A stretch of 64,000 bases of DNA from Colwellia sp. C1TZA3 (GTDB taxonomy: Bacteria; Pseudomonadota; Gammaproteobacteria; Enterobacterales; Alteromonadaceae). The notes beneath the pieces are model-generated. The model was given only the letters and a program-made list of their open reading frames with translations, was not told the DNA's origin and searched no databases. The translations under genes and the position numbers were made by a program. The first letter of the stretch is position 1; every line of letters starts with the position of its first letter. Positions 54,954 to 64,000 of this stretch are shown here, piece by piece. The stretch covers positions 1 through 64,000 of the forward strand of contig NZ_VOLS01000012.1 of assembly GCF_007954265.1 (NCBI RefSeq). Reading direction: 5' to 3'.

Positions 54954-55112
54954 ATACCAATCCCATTAAGTTATTGCTCACTTGTACTAGTTAAAATAGC
55001 TCAAGGCTGTGTTGCTCTCAATCCCAATAGCCAGCTATTGCTCAATCGAGCGCCTTACCTTGATTTATTTTTCCTGCGCACAACAAGATCACAAACTTAA
55101 TGGAACTGGTAT
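54954..55112 (+). mobile_element. MITE-like element, copy 3
   Basis: This 159-bp copy has ends ATACCAATCCCATTAAG and CTTAATGGAACTGGTAT. It is flanked by TA on both sides, as expected for a TA target. It differs from copy 2 by one or two bases (GATTTATT in place of GAGTTATT near 55065). It lies in the gap between dacA and ybeD. Confidence 0.92.
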
Positions 55113-55148
55113 AATAGTGTCGCAGGGCCCACAAAACAGTGATGAAGA

Positions 55149-56336
55149 TTAGTTAATAAATTGAAGTTTTACATAGTCCATCAATTTATTAAACAGGCTG
55201 CCTTCTTGAACTTCTTGCAGGGTTACTAATGGGTATTGAGCAATATCTTCACCGTCGAGTTGTAAAAACAATTTGCCGACCACTTCACCTTTTTGCAGCG
55301 GCGCTGTGAGTTGCTTGTCTAATTCAAAATTCGCCTGTAAGTTTTTGCGTTGACCACGAGGAATGGTAATTGGGGTATTAACCATAATACCTAAATCAAC
55401 TTCTTTGCTATCGCCCATCCACACTCTATCACTAACAAATTTTTCACCCGCCTTATATGGCGTATATGTTTCGTAAAAACGGAAACCGTAGTTCAGTAGC
55501 TTTTTACTCTCTACTTTACGAGCGCGCTCGCTGTCTGTACCCATAACGACACTAACTAGGCGCATATCACCTTTAGTGGCTGAGGTGACTAAACTATAGC
55601 CTGCTTGCGAGGTATGACCGGTTTTTAAACCGTCAACATTCATACTTTTATCCCACAATAAACTATTGCGGTTATATTGTTTAATATTGTTATAAGTAAA
55701 AGATTTTTGGCGATACAACTTGTATTCATCGGGTACATCGCGAATAAGGGCAATGGCCAGTGTTGCCATATCACGCGCTGTGGTTTTATGTTCTTTACTG
55801 TCTAAGCCATGGCTGTTTTCAAAAAAGCTACTGTACATGCCTAATTGTTCAGCGTGGGCATTCATTAATTGGGCAAATGCACCTTCACTACCGGCAATAT
55901 GTTCAGCCATAGCCACACAGGCGTCATTTCCTGATGCAACGATAATACCTTGATTTAGCAGGCTTACTGATACTTCCGTACCGACCTCAATAAACATTTT
56001 TGATGATTCGGGGAAATTTTTTGCCCAAGCTTTTTCGCTAATTCTAACCGGATCATCATTATTGATATTACCATTTTCGAGCTCTTTACCTATGATGTAA
56101 CTGGTCATCATTTTGGTTAAGCTCGCCGGAGCAAGTAAGATATCAGCATTACTTTCTGTAATAACTTTACCGGTGGCATAATCTATTAAAATGTGGCCTT
56201 TAGCACTTACTTCGGGAGCGGGTGGGATAATAGTTTGTGCATGAGAAAGGCAGCAAACACTTAATAATACAGAGCCTAAAATAGTTAGTAATTTTATCGG
56301 TTTTTTAGGTACTCGAGTAACCTTGATTTGGGGCAT
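55149..56336 (-). CDS. dacA: D-alanyl-D-alanine carboxypeptidase (PBP5/6 type)
   Basis: This 395-residue protein trims the last D-alanine from peptidoglycan side chains. It has an N-terminal signal peptide (about 14-33, ending SHA), the active serine in SLTK (72-75), SGN (near 135) and KTG (near 237), then a C-terminal beta domain ending in an amphipathic helix (LMDYVKLQFIN) that holds it to the inner membrane. It lies in the cell-wall block downstream of rlpA. Confidence 0.95.
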   Translation of the reverse strand: MPQIKVTRVPKKPIKLLTILGSVLLSVCCLSHAQTIIPPAPEVSAKGHILIDYATGKVITESNADILLAPASLTKMMTSYIIGKELENGNINNDDPVRISEKAWAKNFPESSKMFIEVGTEVSVSLLNQGIIVASGNDACVAMAEHIAGSEGAFAQLMNAHAEQLGMYSSFFENSHGLDSKEHKTTARDMATLAIALIRDVPDEYKLYRQKSFTYNNIKQYNRNSLLWDKSMNVDGLKTGHTSQAGYSLVTSATKGDMRLVSVVMGTDSERARKVESKKLLNYGFRFYETYTPYKAGEKFVSDRVWMGDSKEVDLGIMVNTPITIPRGQRKNLQANFELDKQLTAPLQKGEVVGKLFLQLDGEDIAQYPLVTLQEVQEGSLFNKLMDYVKLQFIN

Positions 56337-56520
56337 AATTGTCCTACAGCGCTGTCATTTAATGGAGATTATAAAAATTTTATGCAGTATAACATTTTTT
56401 ATTTCTAATTCTAATCAGCTCTACCATCAATTTGTTACCCTTGATGAATTATGCTGATTTTTTGTATACTTTAAGTTGCAGTAAGTTATTTTTCATTAAA
56501 AAGAAAAAAAAAGAATAAAG

Positions 56521-57438
56521 TTATTGGCGGATAAAAGCTTTAGGGTAACCATCGGCTTTAATCGCTAACAATAATCTTGCTAAGTCATCACTGCGCTTTA
56601 TCGGACCAACGAGAACACGAAAAATTCCATTTATTTGTTCTAATTGGCTATTTATTTGATATTGCTTCATTAACGCTTTAGCAAGTTTGGTCGCTTGAGT
56701 CTGACTCTTACTAGCAAATACCTGAATATATTGTGTTGTAGCCAAAACGTCTAATGGTGATGCTGTTGCTGTTACGAGCTCAAATTTTCTTTTTATTATT
56801 GTTTTAGCCATAGTTGAAACCGTTGTTTCTAGCAAAGGCGTAATTTTTTCTGTGTTATTTACTGAGCGTGGACTTTCTTCCTGAAGTTGGGCTAAACCAT
56901 TAAGCGTAAAGTCGGTTATTGCTGTAATGGTCACATTGGCAGTACCTGTTTCTAACATATCGAGCTTATAGGCGGCACTGTATGACAAATCGACAATGCG
57001 GCTTTGATGAAAAGGACCGCGGTCATTAACTCTAACAATTACTGATAGCCCATTGCTATTATTAACAACTCTTAAATAACTCGGTAAAGGTAAGTTCTTA
57101 TGGGCGGCACTCATGGCATACATATCGTAAATTTCACCATTAGAAGTTAAGTGACCATGGAATTTTCGGCCATACCAAGAGGCTGTTCCGGCTTGGCTAA
57201 AATCTTCTGCACTGTTTAATACTTGATAGTTTTCACCGCGTACTTGATAGTCTTTATTACCACCATGGCTAAATGCTTCAGCTCGCGGCGTAGCATCATG
57301 AAGTTCGCTAGCGGTAGGTAAGCGGGTTGGCGTACTGTCATTTTTTTGTTGGTAGCGACCATAGTTAGCGCTACAAGCCGAGACAAGTATTATCAGTACA
57401 CATAGGTAAATGTGTTGGGTGATTTTTAGTTTCGCCAT
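56521..57438 (-). CDS. rlpA: RlpA family septal ring lytic transglycosylase
   Basis: This 305-residue lipoprotein has a lipobox with Cys22 (LVSAC), a double-psi beta-barrel domain (GTASWYGRKFHGHLTSNGE, VRVNDRGPF) and a C-terminal SPOR domain (about 230-305) that binds denuded glycan. In Pseudomonas, RlpA cuts naked glycan strands at the septum. The key residues E and H/D of the barrel (NGE, NDRGPF) are present. It sits between rodA and dacA, as usual. Confidence 0.93.
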   Translation of the reverse strand: MAKLKITQHIYLCVLIILVSACSANYGRYQQKNDSTPTRLPTASELHDATPRAEAFSHGGNKDYQVRGENYQVLNSAEDFSQAGTASWYGRKFHGHLTSNGEIYDMYAMSAAHKNLPLPSYLRVVNNSNGLSVIVRVNDRGPFHQSRIVDLSYSAAYKLDMLETGTANVTITAITDFTLNGLAQLQEESPRSVNNTEKITPLLETTVSTMAKTIIKRKFELVTATASPLDVLATTQYIQVFASKSQTQATKLAKALMKQYQINSQLEQINGIFRVLVGPIKRSDDLARLLLAIKADGYPKAFIRQ

Positions 57439-57511
57439 AAATATCAGTAGACTCTATTATTATTTACATCAGTCATTTATTAGGTGATTTTTTCATCTGC
57501 CATTACTTTTG

Positions 57512-58627
57512 TTAGATATTAAATCGTCTATGAGTGCTTACTGCCATAAGCATGCCAAATCCTGCCATTAATGTCACCATCGAAGTTCCGCCGTAGCTAA
57601 TTAAAGGTAGGGGTACACCAACCACAGGCAATAAACCTGAGACCATACCGATATTAACAAAGATATAAACAAAAAATGTCAGGGTTAAGCTGCCAGCCAA
57701 AAGTTTAGTAAAGGCATGCTGAGCATTAACCGCAATCCATAAACCGCGCATAACAATGGCCAAATATACGGTTAACAATAAGCCGACGCCAATTAAGCCA
57801 AACTCTTCACTAAATACGGCAAAAATAAAGTCAGTATGGCGCTCAGGTAAAAACTCTAGTTGCGATTGTGTACCTTGTAACCAGCCTTTACCATTTATAC
57901 CACCAGAGCCGATGGCAATTTTAGATTGAATAATATGGTAGCCTGAGCCGAGGGGATCTTGTTCAGGATTTAAAAATGTTAGCACTCTTTGTTTTTGATA
58001 AGGTTTCATCAAAAACATCCATAAGACTGGCGCAAATGCAGACGCTAAGCCAACACAGGCCCCGATAAGCTTCCAACTGGCACCAGCAAGAAATATAACA
58101 AATATACCTGAGCTTGCGATCAGTAAAGACGTGCCTAAATCTGGTTGTCTAGCAATCAGTAAGGTAGGTATTAAGACTAAAATAAAGGCGATAATTATTT
58201 TAGATATTTTGATTGGTAAATCGTATTGACTAACATACCAAGCGATCATAATAGGCATGACAAGTTTCATAATTTCAGAGGGTTGGAATTTAGTGAAACC
58301 AAGATCTAACCAACGTTGAGCACCTTTGCCAATATGGCCAAATAGTAGTACGGCACTTAACAACATTAAGCCAATAATGAATACAGGTACCGCCCATCTT
58401 CGATAAGACAAGGGCGGAATTTGCGCGACAATAAACATCACAAATAGTGCTAGGCCGACACGCTTTGCATGTCTTATTAGCACGGCAGACTCTTGTCCAC
58501 CGGCACTATAGACGACAAATAACCCTAGTGTTAGTAAAGCTAAAAGGCCCATTAATAATGGCAAGTCAATATGTAATCGTTGCCATAAAGTACGCTGTTG
58601 ATGTTGATCATGTCCAGTATTACGCAC
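57512..58627 (-). CDS. mrdB: Rod shape-determining peptidoglycan glycosyltransferase RodA
   Basis: This 371-residue inner-membrane SEDS protein polymerises glycan from lipid II during side-wall growth. About ten helices are visible, with [37 protein letters not shown] and the C-terminal [10 protein letters not shown] block typical of RodA. The start overlaps the last base of mrdA, its partner transpeptidase, so they are co-translated. Confidence 0.95.
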   Translation of the reverse strand: MRNTGHDQHQQRTLWQRLHIDLPLLMGLLALLTLGLFVVYSAGGQESAVLIRHAKRVGLALFVMFIVAQIPPLSYRRWAVPVFIIGLMLLSAVLLFGHIGKGAQRWLDLGFTKFQPSEIMKLVMPIMIAWYVSQYDLPIKISKIIIAFILVLIPTLLIARQPDLGTSLLIASSGIFVIFLAGASWKLIGACVGLASAFAPVLWMFLMKPYQKQRVLTFLNPEQDPLGSGYHIIQSKIAIGSGGINGKGWLQGTQSQLEFLPERHTDFIFAVFSEEFGLIGVGLLLTVYLAIVMRGLWIAVNAQHAFTKLLAGSLTLTFFVYIFVNIGMVSGLLPVVGVPLPLISYGGTSMVTLMAGFGMLMAVSTHRRFNI

Positions 58628-60606
58628 TAAGGATTACCTGCTGAATTTTTGATGTTTTGTTGAAAGTCGCTGCTATGATGTGGATGCTTGCGTGGGTCTT
58701 TACTGACAATTTCGCGATCACCAAAATACTGATCCATAATCTGGCGTGCCACGGGTCCAGCGTTTGCGCCACCACCACCTTCGGCGACATTTTCTATCGC
58801 AACCGCAATCACTATCTCAGGCTTCTCAAACGGAGCAAAAGCAATAAACATGGCATTGTCGCGTTTACTTTCTTTAACTTTACTCGCATCATATTCTTCA
58901 CCTTGCTCGATGTTAGCGGTTTGTGCGGAGCCGGTTTTACCTGCTGCATCATATTTACTGCCTTTAAATGCGGCATAGCCGGTCGCGCCAAAATTTTGCA
59001 CGGTATTATGTAAACCGTCTAAAACCAGATCCCAGCTATGTTGGTCTTTCAGGACAATAGGTTGTTTTTCATCAACAACATATTCAGTAATAATGGTTTG
59101 CCCTGTGCTAGTATCTTTGTCGTTAGTAACTACTTCAGTGCTTGCTTTTAATAAGTGTGGCACCTTAATCTCACCCTTGTTGACTAAAATGGATAAGGCT
59201 TGTGATAATTGCAGTGGCGTGACTGACCAATAACTTTGACCAATACCTACTGATAGGGTTTCACCAGTATACCAAGGTTTATTATAACGGGCTCTTTTCC
59301 ATGCAATACTGGGCATAATTGCACGACTTTCTTCATGCAGATCAATACCGGTATATTCACCGAAGCCAAATTTTCTCATCATTTGACTAATGCGGGTAAT
59401 GCCCAATTTATAGGCTAAATCGTAGTAAAAAACATTACAAGATTGCTCTAGCGACTTAGTTAAATTGACTTTGCCATGGCCCCATTTTTTCCAATCACGT
59501 CGTTTAGTTTCTATACCGGGGAGTTGATAAAAACCCGGATCATAAATTTCTGTTTCCGGCGTAATCACCCCCGCGTCTAAACCGGTAATGGCTAACAAGG
59601 GTTTAATTGTTGAAGCGGGTGGATAACCTTGTAATGTTCTGTTAAGTAAGGGTTTATTACTTTGTGGAGCTAGAAGTTTTTTATATTTTTTGCTGCTAAT
59701 GCCATGCACAAACAGATTGCCATCAAAACTTGGGTTTGAATACATCGCGAGTACACCACCGTCTCTTGGGTCGATGGCGACAATCGCGCCACGTTTACCC
59801 GAAAGTGCCCGTTTTGCGATCATTTGTAGCTCAATATCCAAGGTTAAGGTTAGGTCTTTACCTGGGATTGGTGGGGTAAAGTCTAAGGTACGAATGATCC
59901 GACCTTGATTATTAATTTCAACTTCTTGGTGGCCAATGGTGCCGTGTAAAATATCTTGGTAATAGCGTTCTAATCCGCGCTTACCAATATTACGCGTAGC
60001 GGCATAGTTTTCAGCTAAGCCTTGCTGTTCTAACGCGAGTGAGTCTCTGCCATTAATACGTGCGACATAGCCAAGCGAATGGGTAGTTAATTCAGCAAAA
60101 GGATAATAACGCTTTAAACGCGCATCAATAAAAAAACCAGGAAATTTATGCTGATTGACCGAAAATAAGGCGACCTGTTGCTCGCTTAAACGTGAGTAAA
60201 GCTCTATCGGTTTAAAGCGACGTTTACTTTTCATCGCTTGAAGTAGTTTGTCTTGTTTTTCTTGGCTTATATCTAATAGTTGACTAACTTCTGACAAGCG
60301 TTTTTTAATGTCATTTACTTGCTCGGGGATCACTTCTAAACTGTAAACAGGGGTATTGTCAGCCAGTAAAACACCGTTTCTATCGTAGATTAAGCCTCGA
60401 TTAGGGGCGACAGGTAAAAGTTTAATACGGTTGGAGTTCGAGCGTGTTTGGTATTTTTCATAGGAGCTAACTTGAAGATTATAAATATTACTAAATAGCA
60501 CCAATGAAAGTACGATGATAGCTATAAAGGTGATAAAAGTACGGCGGGCAAATAAATTGGCTTCAGCGCTATGATTTCTAATAACAACACGTTTTTTGGC
60601 TGCCAT
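58627..60606 (-). CDS. mrdA: Penicillin-binding protein 2
   Basis: This 659-residue class B transpeptidase works with RodA to crosslink side-wall peptidoglycan. It has an N-terminal membrane helix (about 24-44), a pedestal domain, the active serine in STIK (near 333, PPASTIK), SCN (QSCNVFY) and KTGSAQ. Length and motifs match PBP2. It lies 3 bp after rlmH. Confidence 0.96.
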   Translation of the reverse strand: MAAKKRVVIRNHSAEANLFARRTFITFIAIIVLSLVLFSNIYNLQVSSYEKYQTRSNSNRIKLLPVAPNRGLIYDRNGVLLADNTPVYSLEVIPEQVNDIKKRLSEVSQLLDISQEKQDKLLQAMKSKRRFKPIELYSRLSEQQVALFSVNQHKFPGFFIDARLKRYYPFAELTTHSLGYVARINGRDSLALEQQGLAENYAATRNIGKRGLERYYQDILHGTIGHQEVEINNQGRIIRTLDFTPPIPGKDLTLTLDIELQMIAKRALSGKRGAIVAIDPRDGGVLAMYSNPSFDGNLFVHGISSKKYKKLLAPQSNKPLLNRTLQGYPPASTIKPLLAITGLDAGVITPETEIYDPGFYQLPGIETKRRDWKKWGHGKVNLTKSLEQSCNVFYYDLAYKLGITRISQMMRKFGFGEYTGIDLHEESRAIMPSIAWKRARYNKPWYTGETLSVGIGQSYWSVTPLQLSQALSILVNKGEIKVPHLLKASTEVVTNDKDTSTGQTIITEYVVDEKQPIVLKDQHSWDLVLDGLHNTVQNFGATGYAAFKGSKYDAAGKTGSAQTANIEQGEEYDASKVKESKRDNAMFIAFAPFEKPEIVIAVAIENVAEGGGGANAGPVARQIMDQYFGDREIVSKDPRKHPHHSSDFQQNIKNSAGNP

Positions 60607-60609
60607 TAT

Positions 60610-61080
60610 TTATTCCCTATGATAAGGGTGATTATTATTGATTGACCAAGCACGATAAAGGCTTTCAGCGACAACAATTCGAACCATAGGGTGTGGTAAA
60701 GTCAGTGGTGATAACGACCACTTTTGCTCAGATGCCTGAATGCAAGCGGGGGCTAAACCTTCAGGCCCACCCACTAAGAGTGCAACATCTCGGCCATCTA
60801 TATGCCAGCGTTCCAGTTGCTTGGCAAGATCAGGTGTCGTCCAGGGCTTGCCTTCTACTTCTAACGTAACAATGCGATTACCCTTTGGAATAGCCGCTAG
60901 GATTTGCTCACCTTCTTTTTCAAGAATGCGGGCAATATCTGCATTTTTACCGCGTTTGCCCGGTGAGATCTCCACTAGATGGAAACTCATATCACGAGGG
61001 AATCTGCGGCAATATTCGCTAAACCCTTGGCTAACCCAAGTGGGCATTTTATTACCAACGGCATATAAGGTAATGCGCAT
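60610..61080 (-). CDS. rlmH: 23S rRNA pseudouridine(1915) N3-methyltransferase
   Basis: This 156-residue SPOUT methyltransferase acts on 23S rRNA helix 69 in the assembled 70S ribosome. The knotted SAM-binding loop [11 protein letters not shown] and the C-terminal HPYHRE are typical. It sits between rsfS and mrdA, as in E. coli. Confidence 0.96.
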   Translation of the reverse strand: MRITLYAVGNKMPTWVSQGFSEYCRRFPRDMSFHLVEISPGKRGKNADIARILEKEGEQILAAIPKGNRIVTLEVEGKPWTTPDLAKQLERWHIDGRDVALLVGGPEGLAPACIQASEQKWSLSPLTLPHPMVRIVVAESLYRAWSINNNHPYHRE

Positions 61081-61091
61081 TGTTGTTTAGA

Positions 61092-61454
61092 CTACTGCCA
61101 TAGTTGTTCTAGTTGATAACGCTCGCGAGTTTCATCAGTCATCACATGCACAACAACATCACCTAAGTCGACTAAAGACCATTCACCAATATCATTTCCT
61201 TCAACACCTAAGGCTTCAATACCGGCAGCACGGCATTCAATGGTGAGTGATTGGGCAATGGAAATAACGTGGCGTTTTGAGTTACCAGAGCAAACTAACA
61301 TGTAGTCAGTGAAACTCGATTTTGTAGCTACTTCTAATGTAACGATATCGCGGCCTTTCATATCTTCGATTTTTTCGGTAACAAAAGTAATTAGGTCTGA
61401 ACTTTGCAAAGTGGGATCTCTATAATTAACAACAATAATCGGCGATAATAGCAT
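61092..61454 (-). CDS. rsfS: Ribosome silencing factor RsfS
   Basis: This is the 120-residue frame, or 105 residues if a TTG at 61409 is the start. RsfS binds ribosomal protein L14 and keeps the subunits apart in slow growth. The block IEDMKGRDIVTLEVATKSSFTDYMLVCSGNSKRHV is typical. The first 15 residues of the ATG version (MLLSPIIVVNYRDPT) have no match in the family, and the TTG version gives the usual length and the opening MQSSDLITFV, so it may be the real start. Coordinates here follow the ATG. Confidence 0.9.
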   Translation of the reverse strand: MLLSPIIVVNYRDPTLQSSDLITFVTEKIEDMKGRDIVTLEVATKSSFTDYMLVCSGNSKRHVISIAQSLTIECRAAGIEALGVEGNDIGEWSLVDLGDVVVHVMTDETRERYQLEQLWQ

Positions 61455-61589
61455 TATTTTGTTTGTCAGTTAACCATCTAATGCAGTAAATAGCCGTTTT
61501 TTTGCACAACAATTGATTTATTTCACTTAACCTCTATCAAATAATACAAAATGAGTGATTTGGATGCGATTATTGAGCAAGTAATGACG

Positions 61590-62249
61590 TTATTGGTAAA
61601 GCTTATGTTGCTCTATATAATCATGTACACACTGAGGTAGGTATTGACTGGCGTTTAAACCGGCTTTAATTTTTGCTCTTATTGTTGTCGATGAAATATC
61701 CACAGGGCTACTTTCATGGATAAGTATTTGTCCTGTTTGTCGGCGCTGTAATTGCGCAAGACTATAAATTAAACGCGACGTTAGTGCTGGCTCAAGTGCC
61801 GCTTCTAACGCTAGGTGCGGGTAACCTGGGCGAATATTAACCACTAAGTTACATAAGGTGAGAATGTCTTGCCAGCGGTGCCATTTTGTAAATGATAAGA
61901 GTGAGTCCATACCCATAATAAAATATAAATCTGCCTTAGGTTGCTCAGCTTTTATTTGCTGCAAGGTATCGACAGTATATGAGCGGCTTTGACGCTTGAG
62001 TTCACGATCATCAAGGGTAAATAACTGACTTTCATCACAGACTAAAGCCACCATTTTAGCACGCTGTTTGGCATTGGCATGGGTGCTGGTTTTATGTGGC
62101 GGTATATGGGCAGGAATTAAATGTAATTGTTTTGCGCCTAACCAGTGTGCAGTTTCTTGGGCAGGTAAGATGTGACCGAGATGAATAGGGTCGAAGGTAC
62201 CGCCAAGTAACGCGATAAGCTTTGGCGTTTTTTGGTTAGTTATACTCAT
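61590..62249 (-). CDS. nadD: Nicotinate-mononucleotide adenylyltransferase
   Basis: This 219-residue enzyme makes deamido-NAD from nicotinate mononucleotide and ATP. The nucleotidyltransferase motif GGTFDPIHLGH is at 16-26 and the second motif is SSTTIRAKI. The start overlaps the holA stop by 14 bp. A 135-bp gap without features follows before rsfS. Confidence 0.95.
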   Translation of the reverse strand: MSITNQKTPKLIALLGGTFDPIHLGHILPAQETAHWLGAKQLHLIPAHIPPHKTSTHANAKQRAKMVALVCDESQLFTLDDRELKRQSRSYTVDTLQQIKAEQPKADLYFIMGMDSLLSFTKWHRWQDILTLCNLVVNIRPGYPHLALEAALEPALTSRLIYSLAQLQRRQTGQILIHESSPVDISSTTIRAKIKAGLNASQYLPQCVHDYIEQHKLYQ

Positions 62250-63279
62250 AATCTAAACTGAAATGTTGACTGATGTTATTGTGAAATAAGCTGATAAAAA
62301 CATCACTGAGCAGAATAAAAGCGTTAAAGTCGCTACTGGTTTTACTGAGTAAATCTACTTGCGCTAACCTCGCTAAAGCTTGTTCAGCATTGCTTAAACT
62401 TATATTGTTTAAGGCATGTTGATATAAGGGTTTTTTCTTATCCCAAATACGATACTGCTTAAAAATGTCGTTAATACGGCTGCCTTGTTCTATTTGTTCT
62501 AACATGGCATAAAGCTGACTAATTTCTTTGTGAACCACCCAGACTAATTGGCCAAATGCGCTGCCATCATGCTGCATTTGATCTAACATAGATAAGCACT
62601 TTTTAAGGTCGCCAATAAGCAAGGTGTCGATCAGTTGAAACGGATTAAATCTTGCCTGTTTAATTAAAAGTTGCTCTGCCTCTTCAATACTCACCGGTTG
62701 TTGTGAGAATAATATCGATAGTTTTTGCAACTCTTGGGCTAATGCCGGTAAATTACCTTCAAATAATTCTGTCATTAAATTAATTACATCGTCAGGTAAG
62801 CTTAATTGTAACTGCCGAGCTTGATTGCTCAGCCATTGTTTTAATTGTTTACCTTCAATATCGTATAAAGGCACAAAGCAACCGGCAGCTTCTAAGGCTT
62901 TGAACCATTTGCGCTTTTGTGTGGCAGCGTCAAGTTTAGGACCATGAAATATCAGTTGAATATCTTGATGTAACAGGCTGAGTAATTGCGCTACACCTTT
63001 TGCGCCATTATCGCCAATTTTACCGGTGGTAAACTCCACTTCTATAATACGCAATGACGAAAACAAACTCATTGACTGATACTCTTGAAATAGCTCATCC
63101 CAATTAAATTTATCGTCAATGCTAAAGCGAATAACTTCGTCAAACCCCTGTTTTTTCGCGCTAGTTTTAATTTGTTCTAAAGCGTTATTTTTTTGCCATG
63201 GCTCATCACCAAAGACTAACCATATCGGTTTAAAGCCTTGTGTTAAGGTTTTTTCAAGATGATTATGATAGATGCGCAT
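62236..63279 (-). CDS. holA: DNA polymerase III delta subunit
   Basis: This 347-residue clamp-loader subunit opens the sliding clamp. N-terminal blocks KPIWLVFGDEPWQKNNALEQI and the sequence SLFSSLRIIEVEF are typical of HolA. The C-terminal collar domain holds FNPFQLIDTLLIGDLKKCLSMLDQM. Length is typical. It lies 10 bp after lptE. Confidence 0.94.
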   Translation of the reverse strand: MRIYHNHLEKTLTQGFKPIWLVFGDEPWQKNNALEQIKTSAKKQGFDEVIRFSIDDKFNWDELFQEYQSMSLFSSLRIIEVEFTTGKIGDNGAKGVAQLLSLLHQDIQLIFHGPKLDAATQKRKWFKALEAAGCFVPLYDIEGKQLKQWLSNQARQLQLSLPDDVINLMTELFEGNLPALAQELQKLSILFSQQPVSIEEAEQLLIKQARFNPFQLIDTLLIGDLKKCLSMLDQMQHDGSAFGQLVWVVHKEISQLYAMLEQIEQGSRINDIFKQYRIWDKKKPLYQHALNNISLSNAEQALARLAQVDLLSKTSSDFNAFILLSDVFISLFHNNISQHFSLDYEYN

Positions 63280-63289
63280 GTGAAGTTAC

Positions 63290-63796
63290 CTACAGCTGAA
63301 TACTAGCCATGTCACGTAAAATTTTATTGGCAGCTTCTTTACGCATTTCTCGTAGCATTAACGATAATTCGCGACTTTTTGCTAGTGCAATATCAGGATC
63401 ATCTTGATAATCACGATTAAGCTCAAAGCGAAAACTTTGAATATCTTGTCCGGGAATTAACACTTGATAACGTACGGTATAAATAAGCTCGTATTCTGCT
63501 ACTTGACCATTGGGGAAAACCGATAGGGTTCTTCGGTCTAAATTGTCTCGCAATATACGCATTTGCGGAATATTTTTTTCGCTTTGTCGTACTAAAGTAA
63601 CATCATTAATGGTTAAGTGCTGCTTAACTAAACGGGTAAGTTCACCATATTGATCAACCGAGCTAAATATAATAGTTTGTAGCTCAGGCGCTAATAAATA
63701 ATTGCCGCGTAGTTGAAAGCCACAACCATTTAACATCATCAAGATAATGCTAAAAGATAAGAGTTTACTTACTCGACGAATTATTAATGGCTGCAT
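63290..63796 (-). CDS. lptE: LPS-assembly lipoprotein LptE
   Basis: This 168-residue outer-membrane lipoprotein plugs the LptD barrel and helps insert LPS. The lipobox ends at Cys25 (LNGCGFQLRG). The following GFQLRGNYLL is the usual LptE opening. It lies 109 bp downstream of leuS, the conserved order. Confidence 0.94.
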   Translation of the reverse strand: MQPLIIRRVSKLLSFSIILMMLNGCGFQLRGNYLLAPELQTIIFSSVDQYGELTRLVKQHLTINDVTLVRQSEKNIPQMRILRDNLDRRTLSVFPNGQVAEYELIYTVRYQVLIPGQDIQSFRFELNRDYQDDPDIALAKSRELSLMLREMRKEAANKILRDMASIQL

Positions 63797-63905
63797 AAGG
63801 TGTTCACTTTTAATAGGTAAAATTCAATCAGTGCATAGCCAATAAGCTTTAGCTATGCACTTTTAACGCACTGTTTTGATTAATTTATCGTAACAATAGA
63901 AGCTA

Positions 63906-64000
63906 TTAATTAGCCACAATATTCAATAGTTTACCTGGTACATAAATCACTTTACGTACGGTTTTACCGTCAATGAATTTGCTAACATTGATATCATTAA
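63906..64000 (-). CDS. leuS: Leucyl-tRNA synthetase, C-terminal end (partial)
   Basis: The last 31 codons of a minus-strand gene run off the right edge and end with TAA at 63906-63908. The end reads [20 protein letters not shown] then IVAN, the typical LeuS C-terminus that contacts the tRNA. Its place before lptE supports the call. The rest of the gene lies outside the window. Confidence 0.93.
   Translation of the reverse strand, partial: NDINVSKFIDGKTVRKVIYVPGKLLNIVAN

Noticed and set aside
1-64000. A complete anti-phage defence system
   Set aside because: The only nuclease/ATPase-like candidate (8412-9669) is a broken DUF234-type gene. No set of intact defence genes is seen.

Overview
The window looks like chromosome of a marine, AT-rich gammaproteobacterium of the Alteromonadales, most likely Colwelliaceae (Colwellia or Thalassotalea type). 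This is inferred from gene content and order: the leuS-lptE-holA-nadD-rsfS-rlmH-mrdA-mrdB-rlpA-dacA-ybeD-lipB-lipA block, a fadI-fadJ operon, a MoxR/Bat operon, a DUF3379 anti-sigma-like gene, and very abundant GTAG-type REP palindromes. No rRNA, tRNA or CRISPR array was recognised.

Layout. (1) 1-9.7 kb is the ragged end of a surface-polysaccharide region. It holds a pyruvyl-transferase-like gene, a family 2 glycosyltransferase and an arylsulfotransferase-like gene with two small membrane-protein genes. Around these lie decayed genes: a sulfotransferase-like pseudogene, a methyltransferase-like pseudogene, an IS1634-type remnant, an IS3-type remnant and a broken ATPase/DUF234 gene. (2) 9.9-21.1 kb carries pgi, then a sulfate-activation cluster (cysD, cysN, an SLC13/TrkA-C permease, cysC) whose gene gaps are mostly filled with REP repeat arrays, then a DHH phosphoesterase and galE. 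(3) 21.4-26.4 kb holds an EAL-HDOD protein, putP, and an ECF sigma factor with its DUF3379 partner. (4) 26.4-35 kb has a large REP-rich duplication followed by a MoxR-DUF58-DUF4381-BatA-BatB/C-BatD operon on the minus strand. (5) 35-39 kb holds fadI-fadJ behind a palindrome that matches the FadR operator core. (6) 39-48 kb holds a two-gene small-peptide operon with a nine-residue tandem repeat, a 1524-residue propeller/PAS/GGDEF/EAL sensor, a pitrilysin-like protease and sixA. (7) 48-52 kb has smrB divergent from prmB-aroC-MFS. (8) 52-64 kb has two kinds of inverted-repeat mobile element, then the conserved lipoate / cell-wall elongation / ribosome-silencing / LPS-assembly block, ending in the 3' end of leuS.

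How the genes work together. CysDN makes APS from sulfate and ATP, CysC phosphorylates it to PAPS, and the SLC13 protein probably imports the sulfate. PAPS would be the donor for an ordinary sulfotransferase, although the one seen here is broken. MoxR/Bat proteins probably form an envelope-stress or chaperone system. FadI/FadJ carry out fatty acid beta-oxidation. DacA, RlpA, RodA and PBP2 build and trim the side wall. LipB and LipA attach and complete lipoate.

The less ordinary items are the repeat-peptide operon at 39.2-39.6 kb, the arylsulfotransferase/small membrane protein trio with its in-frame KEQ microsatellite, the REP invasion of the cys cluster, the three-copy MITE-like element, and the 411-bp foldback element next to lipA.
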